In this document: one piece after another, positions 1 through 13,509 of the stretch
Layout: every line of letters begins with the position of its first letter
Position numbering within the stretch: the first letter of the stretch is position 1
From: Dirofilaria immitis
Lineage: Eukaryota > Nematoda > Chromadorea > Rhabditida > Onchocercidae
Reading direction: 5' to 3'
Length of the DNA stretch: 64,000 bases
NCBI GenBank assembly: GCA_024305405.1
Contig: JAKNDB010000099.1
Coordinates: forward strand, 62,001-126,000
Translations under genes and position numbers: made by a program
The notes under the pieces: model-generated
What the model was told of the DNA's origin: nothing
Databases searched by the model: none
The model's input: only the letters and a program-made list of their open reading frames with translations

Positions 1-1166
1 CAAGCAGCAATATGATTAATATGAAAGCTGAATTTAATAAAATTAAAAAATTCAAATGTTATTGCATCAACAAATGACAATCAAATGAACCAACAATGAA
101 GCAATCTGTTCAACATTGATCGATAACAAAATAACATTTAACAAAATATTTAAATGATAATAGTACCGAACGATACATTCATATTCAAATGAAACAAAAA
201 AAAAAACATATATATATTTGCGACTAAATAGTCGCTCAATTTTTTTAGTATATCAAACATGCAAACATATAAATTTGTTAATTAATTTAAAAGTGCTTTT
301 TATGGGTGGGTTGATGGGTGTGGGCGTTGGTGTGTGTGGGCGTATATGCGTGGGTGTGTGCAAAGTGATTAAATTAAACAACAATGAGCAAGATGTCAAT
401 CTTCTTCAGTGTCCTTCCATTTTTTTTTAATTTCTTTAGAATCCGAAATTTTAGCGATGAAAGAATTAAAAAAATAGAAAAAAAAGAAATTTATTTAATT
501 TTCCATTTAATTAATTTAGTTAAAATATGAAAATTTAACGTGCATTACAACACTGATATGATAAAATTTAAAATTATTCAGTTAAAATATCATTTTTCGT
601 TCTTTTGAAAAATCGAATCTTAAAATTTTCTTAAGATATCTAATAGCGAAATGATAACAAATAATAATAGGTTGATGAGAAGTTTCTAACTAAATTGAAA
701 TGATTGTTATCATTTATTGGTGGAATGAAAACTAATAGTGATTATGATTTTTAAAAGTTCATGATCGTGTCTATCTAAAAACTATTATAATATTTCATAT
801 CTAATAAAGATTGTGCCAAAATAGTTGGCTGGACAATACGGTCAAGATGATCGGATAAATTCGAGCAATTCAATTAATTACTGATTAAGTAAAATCTATA
901 AATGTTTACCAAATATATATATCACTAAAAGCAGATAATTTCTACTTAGTAAATTATTTCATATTTGATCAGCTTGAATTCATTCTAAACTAGTTAATAG
1001 AAATGTTAATAAAATTTTTACATTCAAAGACCAATAATTAAGTTAATAAAGAATGATTAAAATTATCTTAAGATTAAATCGATCAATAATTTTAATCAAG
1101 CGATATCATGGAAGGAAAAAGAAAGGACACTAAAGAAGTTTGATATAATATTATACTAATAATTAC
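1..1166. other. unc-80: Probable intron of unc-80
   Basis: The exon 1167-1274 ends in phase 2 at a GTAATT donor, so coding continues to the left. No convincing acceptor-bounded open segment was found here. 303-360 holds a GTG/GGG-rich simple-sequence stretch. Confidence 0.6.
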
Positions 1167-4100
1167 TCGTTATCATCGTTGCTTGCGAATTTTGCATTTC
1201 GTTCGGATAGAAAGATTTCAGGGAGTGGACACAGTAAAGATGTCCGACGGGAAGAATACAGCTGTGACGTACCGCTAAAAAAGAATGAATTGTTTTTTAA
1301 ATATTTAATTTATTAGTATATTTCTTAACATTCAATTCATATTTTAAGTTAAATTTTTAAATAATAAATTTTACAGCTTACACATCAAGAAATTGACTTT
1401 GATTTTCCGGTGGTCGTCCATCTAATAAAGCACTCAAACCTACAAGTCGAAATGAACTACCATACTGTTCTTGAATAAATGATACAAATAATCGCACATC
1501 CTGATATAAACTCTGAAATTTACCGGTCAGATCACAAGATAATGCAGAAGATATCCGAACATTACAATATGCTGAAGATAAGTTGAATTTTTAACTGATT
1601 CTACGGTAATCTCATATTTTCAATAGCGTTAAAAAAATAGTACTTCACTTGGCCCTTCAGATATGCAAATGAAGCATGACGAAATTGAAATAAAAGAAAG
1701 GAAGAAAGAATTTAATCCTAAAAATAATTTGCACACTATAAACTTAACAGCCAACCATATTTTCAGGTTGCAAAAGTTCATTCATTGTGTTCATTAACTT
1801 TGATACTACTGGCTTTAATATCACTTTGATAACTGTTCCCTCAATTCCTTTCAAATTTTCGTTAAAATTATTTGTATACGAAGGTAAAGAGGAATCTGAT
1901 CTAACAGTTCGACGACCGGGTGATGAAGCACTCCGTGTACGATAAATTCCGGCTATAAATAAATATTTGAAGTACAATAATTAAAAATATGATAATGATT
2001 TCTAGCAAAAAATATTAATAGTAAATAACTTTTGAATAAAGTCAAAATTAATTTTAACAATTTTGAAATCGAAAATTTAATTTTAAAAGCTATGTATAAA
2101 GATCGTATCATTTTTCTGCGATAAATTTTAGGATAAATAAATAGTACGGGAAATTGTACATTCAAATAATCTAACTAACAAATCATAGTTATAATTGATT
2201 ACTGTGATTTAGATTAAAATAAAATAAGGATGCATATAGCATTAAAATCCCTATAATTGATGTTACGATACTTGCTGCTTAAGTAAATAAATTTTTATAC
2301 TAATTACTTAATAAGATAATCAAAATAAATTTGATTTAATATTTAGAAATTTCTAAACTAACCGGCTATGCCACATCTACAGAAACCAATTACCGAATGC
2401 AATGTATCAATTAACATTTGCGCATTATATTTCTCGATATGGCTAATCAATAAATTACGAAAGATTTCCGAATTAATATGAAAAATGGTCGCAAGAATGG
2501 TACGTGCTTTAACTCTCAAGAAATCACCATGTTGTGATCGTAAACCATCATTACATCCATGTGGACAACCTAACCATAAATGAGTTCTAAAAATTTCCAC
2601 ATCATTATTATTTGTTGACTATCAAAGATTAGACAACAACAACAACATGGATGAAGTAGAATTTAGGAATTATAATCTGAAGTAAAATGAAATCACTTAT
2701 TTTAGTATAAAGTATTCGTTATTCATTATACATATCTCTTCTAATAAAATAGGTTTTAGACTAGGATCTTCCCTAATCAATTAATTAATTAGTAAGGAGA
2801 AAAAGATGAACTTTATTCATCATAACTAAAATATGTTGAAAAAGTATCGCTTGATATAAATTATCATTAATTCCTATTAAAGCTATGGAAGAGAAAAGTT
2901 GAAATACCTAAGTACTATATTGATAGAATCATTGAAAAATGATTGTAATTCGGTTTCAGGCATTTCTAGCAAATTTTCACAAATATTTAATGCCAATTCA
3001 TAAATTCGAATAGATGTACGTCGATCAATGGCAAAATTAATTGCTTTTAATAATACGATAAAATTGATTTGCCCATTTTGTTCAATAAAATTTGTACTTC
3101 CAAGCGCCTAAAATAAAATGAAATTTAAATAATTTCAATAAAATCATTTTTCTACGAATTAATTTATAATTTTCAATGGAATATGATAGGATAGTATAAA
3201 AACAAATTCAAATATATATTATTTTATTATGTTTGATTTTTAGAAATTTAAATGAATAATTTAAATTTGAATTTGTATTTGTATACTCTTTTAAAATCAA
3301 TGTAAATTATTTAAGTAAAATTTTCGTTCTGTGAATTTTTCTGATGATTTATGAATGATTGGCTGATTAATAAACCTCGGGAAAGAACTGTTGACTATTA
3401 AGTTCGCTAGTAACTTGTTTGGGCAATACGCTAACTGAACCACTTCTCGTATCACGCGTTGAAAGACCATCAGATGAGTTTGTTGCTGATGGATCACTTC
3501 TGTAAACAATATTATTAAGAAAAATGTTTAAAAATTAAAAAGAAATTTCATTATTCAATTTAAAATTATTTTCTTTTCTCACTTTGTATTACATTCAAAA
3601 ACGAAAAAGGAATATTCAATTCGTTTTTTACTTTGAAATTTCTAAAAAACTGAAATTAAATAAATAAGATTATATAGAAGCAAAGTGTACAGTAACTTAC
3701 TTTCGTCGTTCCAAATTTCCACGATTATTACAACTTTTGAAAGAGCTTCCTGATATTACCATATCATTTCGTCTTGATAAAGCCACTGCTTGTAACAATG
3801 AATCAGATGAGATACTATAGTATCTAAAAATCAAATTTTCGACTTTTTTTTAAATTTGATTATAACATTTTCATGAAATTATATTTCAGTAGCTTTATGA
3901 AATTCATTGATTAATCAGTGAGAATTCCTGCACACTGCAGGAATCTTATAGATGATAATTGGAAATACTTTTTAAATAATAAAGAATATTCCAGATGTAA
4001 TGAGAGTGAATACTTTTTATCGGATAAATCCTTCCGTTTGCTTCTATCATCTTTGTACTTTTTCAGCTTTTTTCATCATCTTCTAACAGTAAATCATCCC

Positions 4101-7100
4101 AAGTTGGCGGATAATATTGAATTTCTTTCAAAATTTGTCGATTATTCTAAAAATTTTCAAAAATTTTTCCATTTGATTGAAGCAATAATTACAAAACAAA
4201 AAAAAGATAATTTGAAATAAAATTAAAAAATAAAAATAAAAAAATTTCAAAATAAATAATTTGAACCATTTTAGTAGAGAATAGTTTCAAATTTGAAATA
4301 TTTGGCATCGAATTAGCACGTGAACGATGTATGATCGTTGATGAATTTCGATACAATTTAATTTCGTATAAACGATGTAACAAATATTTTATTGCCCAAT
4401 AAACACCATTTTCAGCCCAATGTTTAATTAAAAGACAACGTATAACAGCTACATCCATATAAGTTGCTTCTTGTGGATCAACAAACGATTGTGATATATC
4501 CTTTAAATTAAAATTATTTGTAATAATTAATAAAATTCTCATCCTTCTCATCTTTTTTTCTCCTTTAATGATTATTATTTTATCAAATTTTATTTAAGTA
4601 AAACTATTTAATTCGAAAAATGATATTTTGAAAGATTGAGAAAATATTATTCAACCTGTTGCATATTATCACATTCCTCTGAAGTATTTTCTAACGGATC
4701 AAATATTCTCGTTGGTTTATTTAAGATCGGATTTTCTGTCCTTTTCATAATTGCTTCATCGTTCTGCATTGAAATTGTTTCTTCTGCAAGAATACAAAAT
4801 GTGCAATTAATGTGAGATGCTTTTTAATAAATATAAAATGAAAATAGAAAAGAAAATTGAAATAACATTTTAAAAAATTGAAATTCTCAAGTAAAATAGT
4901 AGGAAAAATGAAACCTTTTTGTGATTTAGCAATATTTTGTTTAGATTCTGGAAAAGGTGCATCAGAATCGGTTGTATAAATAATAGGAATAATTTTGAAA
5001 TGTGAAGCGGCCGATTGATGATTGCATTTGCAAACATTCATCGTTCTACCATTGTGATATACTATCGCATGACAATTTTCACAAATAATCTAGAATGAAA
5101 TTCATTAAAATTTTAATTAATGAAAGGAAATAAAAATTGATTAAAAAAGAAGGAAAAAAATTGATTGAAATAATTGAAAAATTTCATATCAAGAATGATT
5201 TAAGAAAACGATAAAATTCATTTTTCAGCGAAAAAAATTTCTGAAATTTGATACTACAATATTTTATTAATTAAAAAATCAAAAAAAGAAAGAACTTATG
5301 AATAAGATAATTGTGATGAAAATAAATTATACTTTTATAGTAGTAGGATTTTCTAAAAGAAAAAAATTGAGAATTTCTTTCTGAAATTTCTGGACAGTGA
5401 TACAATTCCTTAGATTTATTTTAATTTAAAATTTTGAAAAGTTAATTACTTCACAATTATTATGTGAAATATTTTCAAAGTTCGCTGATGTACCGGAACA
5501 TATTTCTTGCAACATTACTAATGGCGCTTTTTCCTCAGACACTTCTGCATCATCCATTGCGTTACTAAGCGATTTATCATCTGTAAAACTAAGCGCATTG
5601 TCAATTTCTGCCATTCCTTTGCATAAACCTGAAAATAAAAAAATTGATTAGTTCGATTAAAATTTTTTTCAAATTTAAATTTTGGGAACTGAATTAGTAA
5701 ATAAATATGTTTATAGATGCAACTAACTTGGTGATTTCTCATCAAATACTAATAAATATGTTTATAGATGCAACTAACTTGGTGATTTCTCATCAAATAC
5801 TGTCGTATGACTTTTTGTGAATGTTCGCGGAACATGGCTTTCATGATAATCACTAATACTTCGAACAATTGAACTTGATCGAGTCATTTCCATATTGCTC
5901 GATATCTGAATACATTGATGATATAAAGGAATGATTGGGAAAATTTCGCGAAAATTTTTAAAATATCATCCTATCAAAATGATTTGAAAATTTTTAAATA
6001 ATATTTTGTTTTGGAAATTGGCCGTTTATTTGCTTATTTTTTTATTTTATGAATATTATAATGAATGGATTCATTTGAATCCCACCTTTTTACCGGCTGT
6101 TTTTGTTGTTGTTGTTGTTGTTGTTGCTGTTGCCAATTAGTACCTGTGGTAAGAGTTGCTGAAGGTGAAACAATCTCAGCTTCTTCTTTGCTCTTCTTTT
6201 TTTTCATGCTTGAGAAAACTGTTAAATAAGGACGCGGTGGTTTAGGTGGTGGTACATCGGTGTATGGCGGAAGACTAACAATTTGCGCCGGAACATTCGA
6301 CAAGCGTCGTGTCATTGTTTCTTCCGCATCACCTAAAATTTCTTTTAATCGATCAATTTAATGAACTATTTTTGATTAACTTTGCGAAAATAAAAGCTAA
6401 AAAAAAATACTAATCTATAAGGTTTAATAACATACTTTCGCATCGCATATCATTAAAAAAATTTTAATCTATATATTGAAAGATAAACTTTCATTTATAT
6501 TTTATCAACCAATTTGAATGACTAAATCAGAAAGTATCATTTTTATAGTAATAAGTTAATTATCGTTATTTTTTATTGATTTTTAATCAATATTATATTA
6601 TAAAGTTAATTATCATTTTAAATCAAATTATAGTTTGCCATAGAAATGCTCAATTAGCCTATACCAAGATATATTCCTTGAACTGCAGAAGACGGTTGTG
6701 CTTTTTGGCAATTGTTATAAACAGGAAAAATGAACGACGCTGTTTTACCGGAGCACAGAAACATAAAACTTCTGGTTGCCGATACTGTAACATTACATCG
6801 ATGACAAATTAATTAATTCAAATAATAAATTAACAAAAATAATTGCTTCATCGAATCTGAAACTGTTATTATTGCTTCTTATTACGATAACAAAGAATTG
6901 TCGATAAGAAAATGAATAATATTTGAAATGAACAAAAATGAAATGATTTCTCACCTGCCAAAGTGACTGCCAAATTTTTAAACCGCTTTCTAAGCGAAAA
7001 TTCGATTCCAAATCTTTTCATTGATCACATTTAATAATGGCGTAATCATATAAACGAATAATTGTATACTGCTAATCGAAAATGCATATTGTCGTATCGA

Positions 7101-10100
7101 ATGTATAGGCAAATCTGTCGATTCACTTAAACTCTAAAATTAAATTAATTTTATAACTCAAGTAGTAAAAAAATAGAATATTTCATTGTTATGTAATGTT
7201 ACTTCATATGTATTATTTAGGAATGATAATTCACATTGATAATACATTGCATCGATAAATTTCATGGAAAATAGTAATAAGATAATTTATCAGGAGTTAA
7301 GATAAGTCCATGAATATTGCCAATTGTCTGATAAAATCTGAGATTTTGTGACATTTATATTTTTAGGAAACATTTTTCGATGAACATTTCGATGAAAACT
7401 TTTCAATATGAAAAAATTAATTATATGCTTATCTGTCACTATTTGCTATCTTCATCTTGTCAACGACGATTAAATTATGAAATGCAAAATTTGTATGCTA
7501 ATGTCGAAATTTCAACATATTAAAAATGCAAATTGTAATAACTTCAGCTTTTTCAAATATACTATATCAATAAATATAAAAAAATTACATTCATTTACAA
7601 ATAATTAAATTTAAATCGATTAGCATGATGATCGTTTTTGATAAGATTTGACAAGGTAAAAAAATAGTTTAATTCTTTAAAGATATTTCTAAGATGTTTC
7701 ATTTTAAATATTTTTAATAAATTTTCATTTTTATAGCAATTGCTAAGATTCATTGGTTCTTGATAATAACTTTAATAACAATATGTTCTATAAAATTACA
7801 GTAATGGCAAATTACTATAATAAAATCACATTTGATAAAGTTAGTTATGAAATTTTACTTGGCATGACAGAACCGAATGAACAAAATTAATGTGTTTTAT
7901 CAAATATAATTTTAAGCATTTTAAATAAAATCTTTAAGAATGTAATTTGTCACTGAATTTTTCTCTCGATTATATATGATATAGGAGAAAAATTTCATAA
8001 TTTATTATTATAAATTCAAATTTAGATTTATTCCGATTACTATAAAAATTAATTGTAATTATTTCTATTGCGAAATTATTTATCAAAATTTTATTTCATT
8101 TTTAGAAGAAAATGCATTAAAATTGATTAATTAATCGATCAATTGAAAGTTATTTTGCATTAGTTTTGAAGCAAATTTTAGCATAAAATTGGCATAAATA
8201 TTCAAATTTATTATTCCATGCAAAAAAAAAAAAAAAAACGTTTGTTTATCGATTATTCTCATCATAAACACATCCATTAAAATCTATTATAACTTTTTTT
8301 TCTTTTTTCACTAGTATATATCTAATAGATGCGAAATCACTTTAGCTATGCTTAATTCAATGGTTCTAAACTATAAACATTTCATCGTTGCATAAATAAA
8401 CGATGAGATGGTTGATTAAGCATCATTCATTAAGGTGCGAATAGTAAACAAGAAATATATTTATGATGAGAAGATTACTTAAATATAAATTTATTCAATT
8501 TTCATCTCATTTTTTTTTGCTAATCTCATATTTGAAATTTTACTTTAAAGCTGGCACAGAATAAATTTTAAAATTTGTCAATATTATTTTAGCATTTTAA
8601 AGGGAAAAAAAATGAAATTTCATCGCAGCTCTACGATAAGTTGAAATTATTACTTTTTTCGAGTTTTTTTCTTTTAAATATTGATTAAAAACTATTGTAA
8701 TAATATATTCATTACGATGAAATGACAATATAAGAATCCCCGGAAGCCGAAAAAAAAAACAATCTTGAAAATTTTATATAAAATCGGTAAGTTTTCAAAA
8801 ATCGTAATCAAGAAGGAATTCAAATATCTCGAATATATGATTTTTTTTTATCACTTCATAATACTTGATTTTATCAGCTAATAATTGATAGCATCGATGA
8901 GAAATTATTTTTTCCGTTTTGTTACACAGGAGATTTTTTGAAATAATTCATATTGTAGGAATATTCTTGAAGATATTTTTAACTCATTATTAATGTAAAC
9001 TTGTAGCATGATAATCCATCATAAAAATATTATGGAAATAAATCGCTTATTACTCGAATGTGATTTCTTTCAACTGTTTCAACTTGTCTGATTAGTTATC
9101 AATCATGTAGTATTAGCGATTTCTTAGTGAAATAGTTTATTATAAATCTTAAAAAATCTTTTTGAAAAAATATTTAAAGTTGAAAATTTGATATTTTATT
9201 AAAAAATGTTATTTATTTATTTCCAATTTAATTATTATATTAAAAGAAGGCATAATTATTTTCAAAATTTGGATGAAAAATAAAAAAGATTAAAAAGATA
9301 TTTTCATTATATTTTATATCGAAGAATTGATATATTTATTATAAAAAATATCAAATTAGCAAATTGTTCAAACTTTCGATGATAATAATTTAACCAAACA
9401 AATAGATAAAAAATTCTGTAAGATTGTTTTATTTGATAATAAATATCAAATAAATTTGAAATTTTGGAAATCAAATTTTTAAATATTTCGTTGATTTGTA
9501 ATTAAGATAATTAAAAGATATATGAAAAGATGAAAAATAAAAATTATCATACCTTTCTACTTTCAGCATCATAACATTCATTAGCTGAATCAAGAAGAAG
9601 CCAATGTAGTATATATAACATTTTTACCAATGATCCGCTCATCGGTACACCATCTCGACCGGCAGCTTCGGATAATAATGATGCACAACACTAAATTTTA
9701 TAAAATTTTCAACAATAAAATGTCATAAATTAAAATTGTCAAAACATATTAACACGTACACGTACGTTACGTTAAATTGTAATCCTCAATAATTACTTAT
9801 TTTATTTGATTATTGCAAAATATATGAATATTTTAAGTAAATATAAAAAAAAAAAAATTTTCAAAAATTTACTTGTACAATATGTGGAAATGTTGCACGT
9901 ACGAAACGCCAACGTGAAACGGAATTGATAGCATCGGAAAGTGATGGACTAAGTCCATGAAGTATATTTTGTACAACAACTCGCTCAAATGTCTAAAAAT
10001 TGATAATTGATTAACTTGATATATTCATTCATAAACTGATAATTTATCATTTTCCTTAATTCTTAACAAAGAATTATTCAATTTTCCATTTCTTAATTAA

Positions 10101-10230
10101 AATTTATTATTTGATAATTATTGATAATTAATATTAAATAATTTAAATAAAAAAAAATTAAAGTCACAAACTAAATGCATATGAAATGCTTCCAAACATT
10201 TCGTTATGGATGCATTCCCTTTCTCTATTC

Positions 10231-10271
<41 letters not shown>

Positions 10272-10296
10272 CTTTTTAATTTAAATTCATTGTGCC

Positions 10297-10331
<35 letters not shown>

Positions 10332-12490
10332 TTTGGTTTCTTTAAATTCGTATTAATTTCAATCAGATGTCTTTTGTCAAAGGAATAAATATCACGCAAT
10401 GATAATAATTAGATAATAATTATCAAAAAAATTCTGATAAACATTAAAATACCTACCACACACGATGCTTCATGAAGTTTACCCATTTTTGCACCCAAAA
10501 ATGGACTGAAATTTTATAATTTCATAAAGTAATGAGAAAATAAATAAAATGAAATTGAACTTAATTTTCATGATATATCTTTTATCAAATTTAATTCTAA
10601 TACCTTTCATATATATATATATATATATAATATATATATATCTCATTTGCTTAAATATAAATTTCATTTATTCAAGAAAATGTGGAATAAGTAAATACTT
10701 TGTTTGCCGCCATAAAAATGTTTGTATTGGTAATGGAACTGATTCTAACTCATTTTCATCATCATCATTTACCGATGATAATAAATCCATTGATCTATAA
10801 AATGATAATATAATTTGATAGATTATATTATTTGTTTTTTCCTTTTTTTTTTTTTTTGAAAGCATTCATCAGCTTGTTATTCATATTTTAGAAACAAAAA
10901 AAAATAAAAATAAAAAAGATAATAATATTTTAACATAAAAGAAAAAGACATTTATATGATATGATATGATGATGATGATATGATTTATTAAAATTTTGCT
11001 ATTGTAATATTTTATTAAATTAAAAAAAAAAATAGTTAAATTAAAAATTAACTATACCTTTTTCTTTTTCAAATAATAAATGTTGCAAAAAGAAAAAAAT
11101 ATAAAATTATGAAAATGTTAAAAAATAAAAATTAACTGTGCACAATTAGTAAAATAATAATATATTTCATTTTGAAGATATTTCACAATGATTGAATGAA
11201 AATGATAATTGTGAAAAGTTGAAATTCATAAAAATTGATTTTTGTTTCTCATCAATTTTTCAACTTCATCATCCCTTCTGCTGTCTTGTTGCTTTAAAAA
11301 TAAAAAAATGGGAATATAAAAGAAGAAGAAGAAGAAGAAGAAGAAAATTTCAACAATTAGAAAAATTCAATTACTGAAATGGAAAGGCAGTAAATAGTAA
11401 ACGGAAAAATAAGATAGCAATAATAACGATCGTTGCGATAATAAAAGAGCATTCAATTCCAACCAAATTATTAAATAAATGTCTTTTCGATTGATAAATA
11501 CTTAAGCATTGATAAAAGTTGCTATATTAAATTTAATCAAGAAATTTACAGGAAAAAAAAACGAATTATCATTATATGTTCATTTTATATAAAATTCCAT
11601 TGCGTTATTTTACTATATTATATTTGATTTCCTATTAACATAAGTGAGCTAAATCCATTACATTTATATTTTAAAAACAAAATATTAAATCAGTAATTGT
11701 TATTTGAAATAAAATTAAAAGCATACATTATCTGAATTTAAATATAAAATTTGAATTAACTAAATTAAGTTCGAAATGATAATAAAACTCAAAAATTTAC
11801 TCAATTAATCGAGAGATTATTAAACAAATTATTCTTAAATTTTTTATATTATTAAATAACTGCGTTTATTAAAATAATGCTTTTATTCTATGAAAGGAAT
11901 AAGAAAAAAAAGATATGATATTATATCAAAACAATTTCATTCATTGATTTGATCTTATCATTCACTTCAACTAATAATTCTATGCACTCAACAAATATTT
12001 TAAGTTATTTTATTTAATATTTTTCCATTTTTAAGTAATAAATCGATTATAAAATTATTAGAAATGAATAGAATAGTACACTAATATTTTGTCGGTTAAT
12101 ATGAAAGAATTTCAAATTAAATTAAAACGATACAATAAATTGAGGAATAAATGTTGTAAAATAACGGAAATCTTGAATAAAGCGGGGAGAGGTGGGTAAG
12201 GGAAAAGAAAGAAAAATTTTTTCATCGAGAATATGATAAAATATTCTCGACATTTGTTAACCATCTGGTTTGAAATCGAAGAATGAAATTTATTTGGTAA
12301 AATTCGAATGAAACCAAATGAAATAAAAATAAATATTTAAATAATTTGAAATTAGTCAAACAATGAAATAAAGCAATGAATAAACCAACCGTATGTTACA
12401 ACTTCGAATTGAACCGATTGTTCCACTACGAGGCATCGGTAATCGTTGCAGATAACCTTGATGTTGATACTGTAAATACCGTACATGCAT
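1167..12490 (-). CDS. unc-80: UNC-80, scaffold of the NALCN/NCA sodium leak channel complex (5' part, continues past left edge)
   Basis: UNC-80 is the large cytosolic scaffold that couples UNC-79 to the NALCN/NCA-1/NCA-2 leak channel in neurons. Exons in transcript order: 12390-12490, 10699-10794, 10457-10505, 9873-9992, 9553-9690, 6955-7133, 6665-6784, 6094-6332, 5779-5905, 5450-5628, 4915-5089, 4656-4783, 4267-4500, 4014-4146, 3701-3823, 3376-3499, 2908-3107, 2363-2586, 1756-1952, 1382-1512, 1167-1274. Residues matching remembered vertebrate UNC80 include PLPIQTFLWRQT, LHGLSPSLSDAI, FRLESGLKIWQSLW, EATYMDVAVIRCLL, GCPHGCNDGL and SSFRLVGLSALLD. Splice phases join throughout except at 6665/6332. 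The start at 12490 is the first ATG after in-frame TAG codons, so the N-terminus is tentative. One-base frameshifts lie at 7015-7018 and 4068-4073. Distinctive parts are a poly-Gln run after a PPPKPPRP stretch (exon 8) and a Cys-rich CENC...CKC segment (exon 11). About 1040 codons are present; the family is near 3200 residues. Confidence 0.93.
5700..5801. repeat. unc-80: Exact 51-bp tandem duplication across a splice donor of unc-80
   Basis: 5700-5750 and 5751-5801 are identical. The unit contains the last coding bases of the exon 5779-5905 and its A|GTTAGT donor, so the donor exists twice. The copy further into the intron is preceded by a TTTATTAG acceptor-like site, so it could act as a 17-base duplicate mini-exon or an alternative donor. 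The length is a multiple of three. Confidence 0.95.
7134..9552. other. unc-80: Largest fully bounded intron of unc-80 in the window except intron 1
   Basis: AT-rich sequence with A and T runs (for example 8221-8239) and no open segment that fits the flanking phase-0 junctions. Confidence 0.7.
10241..10327. repeat. Inverted (CT)n/(AG)n pair in an unc-80 intron
   Basis: A (CT)13 tract at 10241-10266 and a (AG)13 tract at 10301-10327 are complementary and 34 bases apart, so the intron can form a long perfect hairpin in DNA or pre-mRNA. Confidence 0.93.
10611..10640. repeat. (TA)n microsatellite in an unc-80 intron
   Basis: About 15 TA units with one AA interruption, between exons 10457-10505 and 10699-10794. 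Confidence 0.92.
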
Positions 12491-13365
12491 TTTATTCCAC
12501 TACTATCGTTTTTAATCCTTTCCAGTTGGATACAAAAAAAAATAGATCAAGCTAATATTCGGATTGTAAGTGTAAAAATTGTTGAATTCGTTGATTATAT
12601 GATTGATTATCAGTTCAAAATTTCAGTTATAATCAGTAGTGATAAGTAGAGTAGAATTTAAAATTTGATAATCAATGATAATAATTTATAATAAATCAAA
12701 TAGATTATGAATAATATGATGCAGTAAATAATTTTAGTGAAGATTTATGGAAATGACAAATGAAATTTCAAGGAATATATGGCATTTCTTATAATGATGA
12801 AGACTGGATGCATTCGATATCAATATATGTATATATATATATATATATATATTGATATATGTTTGATATATATATGTATTTATATTTGTATTTATATATT
12901 TATATATTTGATAGAGAGAAAGAGAGAAAGGTGGAAGAAAAGTGATGAGAGAGTAAGGATAAGAGAGAGATGGATGAAAAAGGATGATACTAGAGATGAC
13001 ACCGCCCTTTTCCTTTTCGATGTTTTTCAGGCTGCTTTTCCTGGGATTTCATTCCAGTCATATATTCCCAAATCGAACTCAATTCGGCAATTCAATCATT
13101 TCTAACTCCTTCCTCTTTTCTATTACCCTCTCCTTTATTGAAACTTACTTTTTTTTTTTTGTTGCCCTAAATTTTCTCTCTTCCTTAAAAGTTTTTTTTT
13201 TTTTTTTAATTTCTTTTTGCAATTCAATCATTCTTTTCTTTTAAGAGTTGTAGCACTTTATGGTTTTATCATTGATTTTGAAAAGATTTAAAATGAAAAA
13301 AAAAAAAAAAAAAGAAGAAGAAGGAGAAGAGATTTTTTTTTTTTTTTTGAGGAGCACATTTTATT
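12491..13365. promoter_or_regulatory. Intergenic region between divergent starts
   Basis: It separates unc-80 (minus) from the tentative plus-strand gene. It contains TA and GA repeats, a locally GC-richer segment (about 12985-13110) and long T runs. A shared promoter is possible; no specific factor site is claimed. Confidence 0.4.
12825..12910. repeat. (TA)n-rich repeat upstream of unc-80
   Basis: Alternating TA with GT interruptions, followed by a GA-rich segment to about 12970. It lies 300-450 bases upstream of the unc-80 start codon. Confidence 0.9.
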
Positions 13366-13381
13366 ATGGGACAAAAAGTTA
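13366..13381 (+). CDS. Possible first exon of the plus-strand micro-exon gene
   Basis: The ATG at 13366 reads MGQKV and then A|GTTATG in phase 1, which would join the two leading bases of the exon at 14397. The Gly at position 2 would permit N-myristoylation. The donor is weak, and a better GTTAGT donor four bases earlier is out of phase. Kept only as a candidate start. Confidence 0.18.
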
Positions 13382-13459
13382 GTTATGAGGAAATGTCATC
13401 AAAGCATTTTCTTCCTTTTTTTTTTCCTCCTTTTCTTTCACTCTTTTTCCTCTCTTTTC

Positions 13460-13461
<2 letters not shown>

Positions 13462-13507
<46 letters not shown>
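13462..13507. repeat. (CT)n microsatellite
   Basis: About 23 CT units in a longer pyrimidine-rich stretch, 13409-13514, between the divergent unc-80 and plus-strand gene starts. Homopurine-homopyrimidine mirror tracts of this kind can adopt triplex DNA. Confidence 0.95.

Positions 13508-13509
<2 letters not shown>

Noticed and set aside
3918..4220. 100-residue plus-strand open frame
   Set aside because: Antisense shadow of unc-80 exon 14, which has the conserved phase-compatible reading on the minus strand.
10118..10399. Minus-strand Ser/Leu and Arg/Glu open frame
   Set aside because: Translated CT/AG repeats inside an unc-80 intron.
12779..13105. 108-residue plus-strand open frame with Tyr/Ile runs
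   Set aside because: It is mostly translated TA and GA simple repeats; only the last 35 codons look protein-like and no splice partner was found.
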